Shown here piece after piece: positions 7,223-15,143 of a DNA stretch of 23,315 nucleotides. Under the pieces are notes generated by a model that saw nothing but the letters and a program-made list of their open reading frames with translations, had not been told where the DNA came from and made no database searches. The first letter of the stretch is position 1. The number at the start of each line of letters is the position of its first letter. A program made the position numbers and the translations under genes. This stretch comes from Deltaproteobacteria bacterium (GTDB lineage: Bacteria; Desulfobacterota; Desulfobacteria; Desulfobacterales; C00003060): the NCBI GenBank assembly GCA_019309815.1, contig JAFDFO010000010.1:1-23315 (forward strand), given 5' to 3'.

Positions 7223-9409
7223 ATGCGCAAAGAGATAATTGGAGTCATGCTCACGTTTGCGCTGATTTTCACAGCGGTGAGCCTACTTTCTTATCACCCG
7301 TCTGATCCTTCTATCAATCATGCCGGGGCTTCGGGCGAGGTTCATAACCTGTTTGGGCCTGTGGGTTCGCACGTGGCCGGCGTCCTGGTGTATCTCTTTG
7401 GCGTGGGGGCCTTCTGGATACCTATCGTCCTGCTTATTACGACACTGAACATCCTTAAAGAATACCCGAAAAGTGCAATCTTGCTGACCGTCGTGGGGGG
7501 GCTCCTGTTGGTGGTTGCCACGGGAGGCCTCCTTGCCGGTTTTCGAACGCACTACTTACTCTTTGGAAGGCGGTTTTCAAGCGGAGGGATTATCGGCATC
7601 CCTTTGGCGGATGTCGTGGGGAAATATGGCGGAAAGACGGGAGGATTCATATTCCTTCTGACCTCTTGGACCATTGCTTTTATTATGACTACCCGACTCT
7701 CGCTTATAGCCCTGTTCAAATGGATGAGGGGGGGCTGTGCCGGTGTGTGCGACCGGACAGGAACCGCCTGGATCATCTGGAGGGAGCGTCGCCAGAAGGC
7801 CAAGAGACGCGCGGAGGTGAGTCGGAAGCAACCTCCTAAAAGAAAAGCACCTGTAAAAGTAATAGAGCCCACTCCCAAGCGGGGCAAAGAGGTTCCTCGT
7901 GTCAGCCAGGAAGTCTTTGAATTTGTGGCTGGCGGCCGGAGATTCAAGCTTCCCCCATTAGACCTCCTGGAGGATGGAGAGCCTGATGCCAAGCGAATGG
8001 ATCACGACAGCCTCCAGATGCAGTCAAAGCTTCTTGAGAAGAAACTGAGTGATTTTGATGTGTCAGGCAAAGTGGTGGCGGTTTCCCCCGGGCCGGTGGT
8101 TACCATGTACGAATACGAACCCGCACCAGGCGTGAAGATCAACAAGGTGGTGAGCCTGACGGACGATCTGGCCATGGCCCTTCGGGCTACGAGCATTCGT
8201 ATTGTTGCCCCTATCCCCGGCAAAGCGGTCATCGGCATAGAGGTTGCGAACCTGGACATAGACAGAGAATCGGTGAGAATCAAAGATATCATTGCCTCGG
8301 AAGCGTTCACCAAAACCAAGTCGAAGTTGACCCTTGCCTTGGGCAAGGACATCCTGGGAAATCCCATCGTAACCGACTTGTCCAAAATGCCTCACCTTTT
8401 GATCGCCGGTGCTACGGGATCGGGGAAGAGTGTGGGCCTGAATGCGATGATCTGCAGTATTCTCTACAAGGCAACACCAGATGAGGTGAAACTCGTACTG
8501 ATCGATCCAAAGCGCATCGAGTTGGCAGCATATGAAGGTATCCCGCACATGATCTCGCCGGTGGTTGTGAACGCCAGGAAGGCTACGCAAGCCCTGCAGT
8601 GGGCAGTACAGGAGATGGAGCGCCGCTACACGGTCATGGCAGAGTACAAGGTGCGAAACATAACCCAGCATAATCGCAAGCTGGAGAAAGAGATGGAATC
8701 TGGCGGCAAGGGGAAGAAATCCGTGGACGGCTCCGAAGCTGCGACCGAGAGCAGTCCGGAAAGGCTGCCCTTTGTGGTGGTCGTGATTGACGAACTGGCC
8801 GACTTAATGCTGGTAGCATCGCGGGACGTGGAGCTGGCCCTGACGCGCTTGGCTCAGATGGCGCGTGCGGCCGGCATTCATCTTCTCCTTGCAACCCAGA
8901 GGCCTTCGGTCGATGTCTTGACAGGTATCATCAAGGCCAACTTTCCCACAAGAATCTCTTTTCAGGTCTCGTCCCGAACAGATTCCAGGACGATCCTGGA
9001 TGCCAACGGTGCGGAGACTTTGCTGGGAAGCGGTGATATGCTTTTCCTCCCTCCGGGCACATCCAAACTCCAGCGCATCCATGGGGCGTATGTCTCCGAG
9101 AGTGAGATCCGTCTCATTACAGAGTTCCTAAAGAAGCAACAGGAGCCAACTTATCAGGAAGAAATCCTGGCGGTCCGGGAAAAGGATGAGGATGAGGCAG
9201 CCGAAGATGAATACGACGAAAAATACGATGAGGCAGTTGCACTCGTTACTGAAACCAGGCAGGCCTCGATTTCAATGGTTCAGCGTCGTTTGAGAGTGGG
9301 GTATAATCGGGCAGCTCGAATGATCGAGAAAATGGAAAGAGAGGGGATCGTTGGGCCCTCTGACGGAAGTAAACCGAGAGATGTGCTTGTTAAAGGTTAC
9401 GACTCTTAA
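7223..9409 (+). CDS. ftsK: DNA translocase FtsK
   Basis: A 728-aa FtsK/SpoIIIE translocase that pumps DNA at the division septum to clear the terminus and help dimer resolution. It has the compact three-part form. About four transmembrane helices lie in residues 1-170, followed by a short basic linker (about 185-235). The motor follows: alpha domain with SLTDDLAMALRATSIRI, Walker A GATGSGKS at about 396-403, DPKRIELAAYEGIPH, and Walker B VVVVIDELADLM near 518. Then come LLLATQRPSVDVLTGIIKAN and SSRTDSRTILD. The C-terminal winged-helix gamma domain (about 665-726) has SISMVQRRLRVGYNRAARMI. GGAGG lies upstream of the ATG. The linker is much shorter than in E. coli FtsK. Confidence 0.97.
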   Translation: MRKEIIGVMLTFALIFTAVSLLSYHPSDPSINHAGASGEVHNLFGPVGSHVAGVLVYLFGVGAFWIPIVLLITTLNILKEYPKSAILLTVVGGLLLVVATGGLLAGFRTHYLLFGRRFSSGGIIGIPLADVVGKYGGKTGGFIFLLTSWTIAFIMTTRLSLIALFKWMRGGCAGVCDRTGTAWIIWRERRQKAKRRAEVSRKQPPKRKAPVKVIEPTPKRGKEVPRVSQEVFEFVAGGRRFKLPPLDLLEDGEPDAKRMDHDSLQMQSKLLEKKLSDFDVSGKVVAVSPGPVVTMYEYEPAPGVKINKVVSLTDDLAMALRATSIRIVAPIPGKAVIGIEVANLDIDRESVRIKDIIASEAFTKTKSKLTLALGKDILGNPIVTDLSKMPHLLIAGATGSGKSVGLNAMICSILYKATPDEVKLVLIDPKRIELAAYEGIPHMISPVVVNARKATQALQWAVQEMERRYTVMAEYKVRNITQHNRKLEKEMESGGKGKKSVDGSEAATESSPERLPFVVVVIDELADLMLVASRDVELALTRLAQMARAAGIHLLLATQRPSVDVLTGIIKANFPTRISFQVSSRTDSRTILDANGAETLLGSGDMLFLPPGTSKLQRIHGAYVSESEIRLITEFLKKQQEPTYQEEILAVREKDEDEAAEDEYDEKYDEAVALVTETRQASISMVQRRLRVGYNRAARMIEKMEREGIVGPSDGSKPRDVLVKGYDS

Positions 9410-9496
9410 AGAAAGTGTTTAGAGTGAAATGGCTTAAGCCGGTTGAACCCGTTGGCCGGTTTCCTCCTTCTGTCATCTTAACCAAAAGGAGACGTC

Positions 9497-9546
9497 GTAG
9501 GGGCGGGCTTTACGCCCGCCCGGGCGGGGATAAACCTCGCCCCTAC
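9497..9546. repeat. GTAGGGGCG inverted repeat
   Basis: GTAGGGGCG at 9497-9505 is answered by CGCCCCTAC at 9538-9546. A GC-rich inner hairpin GGGCGGG (9501-9507) / CCCGCCC (9515-9521) lies within. This is a common type of intergenic repeat. It lies about 90 nt after ftsK and could fold in RNA, but lacks a U-tract. Confidence 0.75.
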
Positions 9547-9568
9547 ATTTTTCATTTCAATCACCCCG

Positions 9569-9672
9569 TCTGTCATTTCGACCCCTTCCGTCTGTCATTT
9601 CGACCGAAGGGAGAAATCTTATTCCTACAGGGAAATTAACCACAAAGATTTCTCGCTGCGCTCGAAATGACA
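9569..9672. repeat. TGTCATTTCGA inverted repeat (MITE-like)
   Basis: The left arm TGTCATTTCGACCGAAGGGA (continuing to 9620) matches the right arm 9645-9672, read as the complement of GATTTCTCGCTGCGCTCGAA with ATGACA at its end. A partial extra copy of the arm end, TCTGTCATTTCGACC, lies at 9569-9583. No ORF is inside. It occupies the gap before lolA and may overlap its promoter. Confidence 0.8.
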
Positions 9673-9717
9673 CGACAAGCAGTGGTCTATGCAAAATAAA
9701 CGGTGAACGGTGAACGG

Positions 9718-10407
9718 ATGACAACCAGAGACAAAACTATCCGGCTTTTCTTAGTGTGGACGCTTTGCTTTGTTCTTCTTCCCAGCACTTGTTTTTGCCT
9801 AGAAGCGACTGACATTTTACACCGCGTGCAGCAAAGGTATGCGCCAGGCGACTTCAGGGCTGATTTTGTCCAGGAGTCACATCTGCAGGCGATGGGGATG
9901 GTTGATACTGCTAAAGGTCAACTATTGTTCGGAAGTCCCGGAATGATGCGCTGGCATTATCAATCACCTGAGGAGTATTTCATCATAACGGATGGCGATA
10001 CTGTCTGGATATACAGACCCGACGACAACCAAGTCATTCAAGGCCGGGCCATTGACTACTTTGGAGGGAGAAAGGGTTCGGATTTTTTCAGCAATCCCGA
10101 CGAACTTTCCAAAGACTTCGTCATTGCGCTCGCACCAAAGGAGTTTCAGGAAGAAAGCCATCATGTTTTGAAGCTGGTTCCTAGAAGAGAGCAGCCCGAG
10201 CTGACCGAGCTCTATCTGTTTGTGTCGCGGTCGACTTACGATATTGTGCAGACTGTTACTTCCAATGCGTTTGGCGACAAAACCACCATCCGGTTTGACA
10301 ACTACCGGTTCAAGCAAGGGCATGATTCATCTTTGTTTCTCTTTAAGATTCCTGATGGCACAGATGTATTGAACCTTCAGGAGGAACGAGGTTTGCTGCA
10401 GCCATGA
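9718..10407 (+). CDS. lolA: Outer-membrane lipoprotein carrier protein LolA
   Basis: A 229-aa periplasmic chaperone that ferries lipoproteins from LolCDE to the outer membrane. The ATG at 9718 gives MTTRDKTIRLFLVWTLCFVL, a good signal peptide, with cleavage likely near residue 27 (CFC-LEA). A GTG at 9703 in the same frame adds only five residues. The mature part starts with ILHRVQQRYAPGDFRADFVQ and has the LolA pattern GQLLFGSPGMMRWHYQSPEE, then FIITDGDTVWIYRPDDNQV. The stop codon overlaps the nadA start (ATGA), so the two are coupled in translation although functionally unrelated. The ribosome site is weak. Confidence 0.9.
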   Translation: MTTRDKTIRLFLVWTLCFVLLPSTCFCLEATDILHRVQQRYAPGDFRADFVQESHLQAMGMVDTAKGQLLFGSPGMMRWHYQSPEEYFIITDGDTVWIYRPDDNQVIQGRAIDYFGGRKGSDFFSNPDELSKDFVIALAPKEFQEESHHVLKLVPRREQPELTELYLFVSRSTYDIVQTVTSNAFGDKTTIRFDNYRFKQGHDSSLFLFKIPDGTDVLNLQEERGLLQP

Positions 10408-11315
10408 CTGATGACATCGGACGGGAGATCAGGGAACTCCTAAAAGAACGGAATGCCATTTTACTTGCCCACAACTATCAACTGCCGGAGATTCAAGATG
10501 TTGCTGACCTCTCCGGAGATTCGCTTGATCTGAGCATCAGGGCAGCCAAGACAGATGCGGATGTGATTGTTTTTTGCGGGGTGCATTTTATGGCGGAGAC
10601 CGCTTCCATTGTGTCCCCGGAGAAGACCATCATCATGCCCCGCCTGGACGCGGGATGCCCCATGGCGGACATGATCACCGCGGAAGCGCTGGAAGCCAAG
10701 TTGGCTGCGTTGGGAGACATGCCTGTGGTTACGTACGTGAATTCCACAGCATCCGTGAAAGCCCATTCTACCATTTGCTGTACGTCTGCCAATGCGATCG
10801 CGGTCGTAAACAGCCTTGCAGAAGATGAAATCCTGATGACCCCGGATCGAAACCTATGTCAGTACGCGGCGTCCAAGAGCACCAAGAAAATCCATTGCTG
10901 GGATGGTTATTGCCCAATCCATGATCGATTGACAGTACAAGAAGTCATGGATGCCAAAGCCGCCCACCCAGAGGCTCTTTTCATGGCCCATCCGGAATGC
11001 CGCCCGGAAGTGTTGGCCCTTGCCGATGCGGCGTTGAGCACATCCGGGATGATCGATTTTGCCGCGAATTCTGACAAGGAGTCTTTCATAGTTGGAACCG
11101 AGGAAGGGCTCCTGTATCCGCTTCAGAAGAAAAACCCGAGCAAGTCATTCTACAAAGCTTCTGAATTCATGGTGTGTGAAGACATGAAAAGAACCAGGCT
11201 TGAAGATGTGTTGAGGGCAGTAACCTCCATGGAATACGAGGTGAAGGTGCCGGAAGAGATACGCGTACCAGCTTCCAGGGCGGTGGAACGGATGCTTGAG
11301 ATAACGCGCAAGTGA
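10404..11315 (+). CDS. nadA: Quinolinate synthase A
   Basis: A 303-aa NadA, which condenses iminoaspartate and dihydroxyacetone phosphate to quinolinate for NAD synthesis. It needs a 4Fe-4S cluster. The three ligand cysteines are visible at Cys85 (DAGCPMAD), Cys170 (DGYCPIHDR) and Cys258 (MVCEDMKRTRL), with the spacing of the Thermotoga enzyme. Other landmarks are LLAHNYQLPEIQDVAD, YVNSTASVKAHSTICCTSAN and AHPECRPEV. The length fits the short form of the family. It overlaps lolA by 4 nt. nadB and nadC are not in the window. The stop lies only 4 nt from the end of the convergent GcvH-like gene. Confidence 0.97.
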   Translation: MTDDIGREIRELLKERNAILLAHNYQLPEIQDVADLSGDSLDLSIRAAKTDADVIVFCGVHFMAETASIVSPEKTIIMPRLDAGCPMADMITAEALEAKLAALGDMPVVTYVNSTASVKAHSTICCTSANAIAVVNSLAEDEILMTPDRNLCQYAASKSTKKIHCWDGYCPIHDRLTVQEVMDAKAAHPEALFMAHPECRPEVLALADAALSTSGMIDFAANSDKESFIVGTEEGLLYPLQKKNPSKSFYKASEFMVCEDMKRTRLEDVLRAVTSMEYEVKVPEEIRVPASRAVERMLEITRK

Positions 11316-11319
11316 TGGG

Positions 11320-11727
11320 TCAACTGATCAGTTTTGGCACGCGCTTAGTCAGAAGGAAGTCCTCGTAATCATCGCACGACATGAGGGTGCTCAGGTCAGT
11401 CAAGGAATAGAGCTTTGCACGAAGGATCCAGCCCCTGTTGTAGGGCGAGAAGTTGATTAATCCGGGGTTGTCTATAACATCAGGGTTGACCGAAACAACT
11501 CGGCCGCAAACGGGCGAGTAAAGGTCGTTAAAGAGTCTACTGCACTCCACACTGGCAAACGACTCACAAGAAGCAATCTCGTCACCCTCGTTGGGAAGTT
11601 CTACGTAATTGAGTTTTCCAAGCTGCAACTGGGCAAAATCGGTCAGGCCGAGGGTGACGGTATGATTCTCTTCGTAGCGGACCCACATATGATCCTCAGA
11701 GTATCGTAATTCGTCGAGTACTAGCAA
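11320..11727 (-). CDS. GcvH-like protein lacking the lipoylation lysine
   Basis: 135 aa, the size of glycine cleavage H protein. The start is TTG 11727 with GAGG about 5 nt upstream. The fold landmarks align well: YSEDHMWVR (usual EHEWV), VTLGLTDFAQLQLGKLNYVE, LPNEGDE and NDLYSPVCGRVVSVN. H protein normally has ESVKA before the SDLYAP motif. Here the aligned segment is VECSRLFNDLYSP, so the acceptor Lys is Arg64, encoded AGA. It therefore cannot be lipoylated in the usual way. The C-terminal ~35 residues (GWILRAKL onward) remain H-like. No other glycine cleavage gene is nearby. It may be a non-catalytic lipoyl-domain protein or a decaying paralogue. Confidence 0.8.
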   Translation of the reverse strand: MLVLDELRYSEDHMWVRYEENHTVTLGLTDFAQLQLGKLNYVELPNEGDEIASCESFASVECSRLFNDLYSPVCGRVVSVNPDVIDNPGLINFSPYNRGWILRAKLYSLTDLSTLMSCDDYEDFLLTKRVPKLIS

Positions 11728-11852
11728 ACGGAACCTCGCTTTTGTGCCTGCCCGCAGATTGTCAACGCTGTCTGGTATATACTAAGCAAATATGGCTTTG
11801 CAAGAACTTTTTTTCACAAAACGAAAAAAGTTTTAGGTGGGGTGGTGCAAGC

Positions 11853-12605
11853 CTATGCCCCGCCTATTTTCTCAAGCGCCTCCTCTGAGATGTCGAAATT
11901 GGAATAGACCTTCTGGACGTCGTCGGAGTCCTCTAAACTCTCCATGAGCCGGAGCATTTGTTCGGCTTCCTTGTCTTCCAGCCTAACCGTACTCTTAGGA
12001 ACCATGGTAACTTCAGCGAGTTCATACTTCAGGTCCCTATCATCGAGGGCTTTTTTGACCGCCTCGAAATCGTCGGGGGCCGTGGTTACCTCAAACGTGG
12101 TTTCCTCATCGCGGATGTCTTCACCTCCCGCATCCAGGATTGCCTCCATAAGCGTTTCTTCGTCCACGCCTTCCTTTTGAAACACAAACAACCCCTTTTT
12201 TTCAAACATCCAGGCCACGCAACCTGCTTCGCCCAGGCCGCCTCCGGACTTACTGAACATATGACGGACATCAGCTACCGTGCGATTCTTGTTGTCTGTA
12301 AAGGATTCAACTAAGACGGCTGCGCCGCCAGGGCCGTATCCTTCATAGTAAACTTCTTCGTACGAAACGCCTTCCAGTGCACCTGTGCCCTTTTTTATGG
12401 CTCTTTCAATGTTGTCTTTTGGCATATTATCTGTCTTAGCAGCGGCAATAGCGGTGCGCAGGCGGGGGTTGGCATTTGGATCGCCTCCCCCCATACGGGC
12501 TGCTACCGTGATCTCTTTAATCAACTTGGTGAAGGCCTTGCCTCTTTTTGCGTCAGTAGCACCCTTCTTTCGCTTGATTGTACTCCATTTGGAATGACCC
12601 GACAT
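11853..12605 (-). CDS. yebC: YebC/PmpR/TACO1-family protein
   Basis: 250 aa, the standard family length. It begins MSGHSKWSTIKRKKGATDAK, the family hallmark, followed by RGKAFTKLIKEITVAARMGG. Then come DNMPKDNIERAIKKGTG, YEGYGPGGAAVLVE and SKSGGGLGEAGCVAWMFEKKG. Members were first called transcriptional regulators; more recent work links them to translation of difficult sequences. The sequence does not say which applies here. A TAGGAG Shine-Dalgarno lies 5 nt before the ATG. The start is 17 nt after the rlmE stop, so both are probably in one minus-strand transcript. Confidence 0.97.
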   Translation of the reverse strand: MSGHSKWSTIKRKKGATDAKRGKAFTKLIKEITVAARMGGGDPNANPRLRTAIAAAKTDNMPKDNIERAIKKGTGALEGVSYEEVYYEGYGPGGAAVLVESFTDNKNRTVADVRHMFSKSGGGLGEAGCVAWMFEKKGLFVFQKEGVDEETLMEAILDAGGEDIRDEETTFEVTTAPDDFEAVKKALDDRDLKYELAEVTMVPKSTVRLEDKEAEQMLRLMESLEDSDDVQKVYSNFDISEEALEKIGGA

Positions 12606-12622
12606 GTTTTCTCCTATCTACT

Positions 12623-13222
12623 CTATATTGTGTCTCGCTGCTTTCCCATAGCAACTATATAGATTTCCTTGCTTGCCTTTCTGCTGGATTTTGGTTTGAA
12701 GTGGGCTACTCGGCGAAAGGATTGCTTGAGCCCGTCTGAAAAAGCTTTGAGGTCAGGTCCCTGAAGCACCTTGCAGACAAAACTCCCGCCCGGCCTTAGG
12801 ACCCGGTCCGAAATAGCTAACGCCGCTTCGCTGAGTTCCAGCGACCTTTGGGCATCCACAGACTTGTTTCCGGTCGTAGACGGGGCCATGTCGCTCAGCA
12901 CGGCTTGGAAACTGGTCCCGATTACTTCCATAAATGATTCCTCCCGGGCAAGTACATCATCCCGGACAAAGCGAGCGTTAGGCGGAAGCCGAAGAATGAG
13001 CGGGTTCATGTCTACACCGACAACGAGGCCTTTTTCTCCCACTGTCTCTGACGCAAACAGGAGCCAGGAGCCGGGACAACAACCCAGATCGAGCACTCTG
13101 CTGTTGTGTTTAAGGACCTTAAATTTCTTTTGGATTTCTTCAAGCTTGTAAACTGATCGTGCCGGGTACCGTTCTTCACGGGCCCGCTTCGCGTAGTAGT
13201 CATGCCAGGGGTCAGGTTTCAC
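12623..13222 (-). CDS. rlmE: 23S rRNA 2'-O-ribose methyltransferase RlmE (FtsJ)
   Basis: A 199-aa SAM-dependent enzyme that methylates U2552 of 23S rRNA in the 50S subunit. The start is GTG 13222. The catalytic K-D-K-E tetrad is visible: Lys in ARSVYKLEEI, Asp in LSDMAPSTTGN, Lys in FVCKVLQG and Glu in KASKEIYIVAMG. The SAM site is VLDLGCCPGSWLLFA. The GTG overlaps by 4 nt the stop of an upstream fragment of a four-helix-bundle gene. No good Shine-Dalgarno is seen. yebC follows closely downstream. Confidence 0.96.
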   Translation of the reverse strand: MKPDPWHDYYAKRAREERYPARSVYKLEEIQKKFKVLKHNSRVLDLGCCPGSWLLFASETVGEKGLVVGVDMNPLILRLPPNARFVRDDVLAREESFMEVIGTSFQAVLSDMAPSTTGNKSVDAQRSLELSEAALAISDRVLRPGGSFVCKVLQGPDLKAFSDGLKQSFRRVAHFKPKSSRKASKEIYIVAMGKQRDTI

Positions 13223-13433
13223 CGGGGGATATATAGCAGTACCGATCGTTTTTTTAAATCAAAAGGTTCTTCTCCAACTAAGTTGGAGAAGAGGGTCCAA
13301 GAATTCAAGGGTTTGTTTTCTAAAGATCTTATCAGCGTATTTAACATTCTTTCGATTTCTGCGATGCCTTTTAATAGTGTGCCCAATTCACTTTTGTCAA
13401 TGAACCCCAAATCTCCTGCCAACAAAAACTAGG
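13219..13433 (-). pseudogene. Remnant of a four-helix-bundle (S23-like) protein gene
   Basis: A minus-strand frame of 68 codons beginning near a TTG at 13425. Its first part, LLAGDLGFIDKSELGTLLKG followed by IAEIERMLNTLIRSLENKPL, looks like the last two helices of four-helix-bundle proteins of the 23S rRNA intervening-sequence (S23) family, which are usually ~115-125 aa. The N-terminal two helices are missing; a TAG stop lies immediately upstream. After LENKPLNS the frame runs through repeat DNA and ends over the rlmE start. It is thus a 5'-truncated, 3'-altered remnant. It sits between inverted octamer repeats (13293-13312 and 13465-13498). Whether it is still translated is unknown. Confidence 0.65.
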
Positions 13434-13498
13434 TTCCTTTTTTTGTATATTGTTCTGCTTTTCACTTGAATCCTTGGACCCTCGACCCCTTGAACCCT
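13269..13498. repeat. Inverted octamer repeats around the S23-like remnant, plus an 11-bp palindrome
   Basis: CTTGAATCCTTGGACCC at 13465-13481 matches the complement of GGGTCCAAGAATTCAAG at 13293-13309 at 16 of 17 positions. The right arm continues as 8-nt units (TTGAATCC, TTGGACCC, TCGACCCC, TTGAACCC). Just outside the left arm is a perfect palindrome CTTCTCCAACT-A-AGTTGGAGAAG (13269-13291). Confidence 0.8.
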
Positions 13499-13577
13499 CT
13501 ATGATCACACCTGCTTATTTGGAGATGACACACGTATTTTGCCCTAATTAACCACAACTAATCGGGAGATGATTCAA

Positions 13578-14945
13578 TCAAAATAAAGTGTCCAGCAGTT
13601 CTGAGATTGAATGCACGCCGACTGTCTCCATGTCGGCAAGCCCTTTGAGATGCTTCAGATTGTCTCCTGGAAGGAGACAGCGCTTAAAGCCCATCTTGTA
13701 TGCTTCGTGGATTCTATGTTCGGCTTGACTGACCCCGCGAATTTCTCCAGTGAGCCCAATCTCTCCCAAAACCACTGTGGAATCCTTTACAGACTTGTCA
13801 ACATGGCTCGAGGCAATAGCTGAAACAATCGCCAGATCTACGGCAGGTTCATACACCTTTACGCCACCGGTCACATTCACGAAGATGTCTTGACTCATCA
13901 GCTGGAGACCCAGCTTCTTTTCCATGACTGCGACTAGGAGTGAAACCCTGTTGTAGTCCACCCCGAGCACCGTCCGGCGCGGTGTTCCAAAACTGGCTCG
14001 TCCAACAAGGGCCTGGAGTTCAAGTAATATCGGCCTGGAGCCTTCAATGCTTGCTGTTACCACAGAGCCCGGAACATCAGACGGGCGTTGAGACAGAAAT
14101 ACCGCAGAAGGATTCGTAACCTCACACAGTCCGTTATCTCTCATCTCAAATACGCCTATTTCATTGGTAGAACCAAATCTGTTTTTGACTGCACGAAGTA
14201 TTCGAAAGATGTTGTTCTGCTCGCCCTCAAAGTAGAGGACCGTATCTACCATATGCTCAAGGAGCCTGGGACCTGCAATAGCCCCCTCTTTGGTAACGTG
14301 ACCGATCAAGAAAATGGGGATACCCGTCCTTTTGGCCAGATGCATCAGGTGTAACGTTGCTTCACGGACCTGGCTCACACTTCCGGGGGCAGAAGTCAAA
14401 TCACGGGTAAACACGGTTTGAATTGAATCCACAACCATCGCACGTGGAGTCATTTGGTTGGCAACAGCGGTGATTGACTCGAGCCCGACTTCAGACACCA
14501 CCCACAGGTCTTTCGAACTAACACCCAGGCGGTCACTGCGAAGCTTCATTTGTTCAAGGGATTCCTCGCCGGAAATGTAGAGAACCTGATGTTGGGCGTC
14601 GGCAAGCCGGTGCAGAACCTGTAACATAAGAGTCGACTTGCCAATGCCGGGATCTCCTCCAACCAGGACAACAGATCCGGGTACCAATCCGCCCCCGAGG
14701 ACCCTATCGAATTCCTGCATACCGGTTATCATACGCCTTTGTTGACTCATTTCCACTGAGTCGAGCGGGACAGGCTGAGAGGCACGGGAAGGGCTTGTGG
14801 TGTTGGAGGAAAGGGCAGGGCTGAGCTTTTCCTCTACCAGGCTGTCCCACTCGCTGCATTCGGGGCATTTACCTAACCATTTAGGTGAGTGATAGCCGCA
14901 ACTTTGACATACAAAGATGGTTTTGGCTGGCTTGTTGCTTTTCAA
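13578..14945 (-). CDS. radA: DNA repair protein RadA (Sms)
   Basis: A RecA-like ATPase that promotes branch migration in recombination. I choose the TTG at 14945, which has AGAAGGGAG about 8 nt upstream and gives 455 aa, close to E. coli's 460. The open frame to 15026 would add 27 atypical residues. A zinc finger (CQSC at 13-16, CPEC at 27-30) is followed by Walker A GGDPGIGKSTL near residue 95. Then come YISGEESLEQMKLRSDRL, VDSIQTVFTRDL, the RadA motif KNRFG near 254 and a C-terminal Lon-like domain with VNVTGGVKVYEPAVDLAI. All family parts are intact. It is divergent from the nucleotide-sugar dehydrogenase gene. Confidence 0.96.
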   Translation of the reverse strand: MKSNKPAKTIFVCQSCGYHSPKWLGKCPECSEWDSLVEEKLSPALSSNTTSPSRASQPVPLDSVEMSQQRRMITGMQEFDRVLGGGLVPGSVVLVGGDPGIGKSTLMLQVLHRLADAQHQVLYISGEESLEQMKLRSDRLGVSSKDLWVVSEVGLESITAVANQMTPRAMVVDSIQTVFTRDLTSAPGSVSQVREATLHLMHLAKRTGIPIFLIGHVTKEGAIAGPRLLEHMVDTVLYFEGEQNNIFRILRAVKNRFGSTNEIGVFEMRDNGLCEVTNPSAVFLSQRPSDVPGSVVTASIEGSRPILLELQALVGRASFGTPRRTVLGVDYNRVSLLVAVMEKKLGLQLMSQDIFVNVTGGVKVYEPAVDLAIVSAIASSHVDKSVKDSTVVLGEIGLTGEIRGVSQAEHRIHEAYKMGFKRCLLPGDNLKHLKGLADMETVGVHSISELLDTLF

Positions 14946-15058
14946 GACGGCTTCTCCCTTCTGTTGATGAGAGATACCATCATGAGTACAGCGAATCAAG
15001 ACTGGATGCATGTCTTTTTTGTGCACCCTGCGTCACAAGTCGGGGAGGTATGTTTTGT

Positions 15059-15087
15059 TTGACAATTTTCTACAAAAAACGTAGCCT
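15059..15087 (+). promoter_or_regulatory. Possible promoter of the nucleotide-sugar dehydrogenase gene
   Basis: TTGACA at 15059-15064 and TAGCCT at 15082-15087 with 17-nt spacing, in the divergent gap between radA and the dehydrogenase. The -35 box is perfect and the -10 box weak (3 of 6). Confidence 0.35.
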
Positions 15088-15143
15088 GAACGCGAAAATA
15101 GAGAAACATGTTTCTGTTCAGAGGTGGGAAGGGGAGAGTCGTT

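Noticed and set aside
9415..9639. 74-codon ORF after ftsK
   Set aside because: Made of the GTAGGGGCG and TGTCATTTCGA repeats; no ribosome site.
14946..15026. 27-residue N-terminal extension of RadA
   Set aside because: The zinc-finger N-terminus and Shine-Dalgarno both favour TTG 14945.
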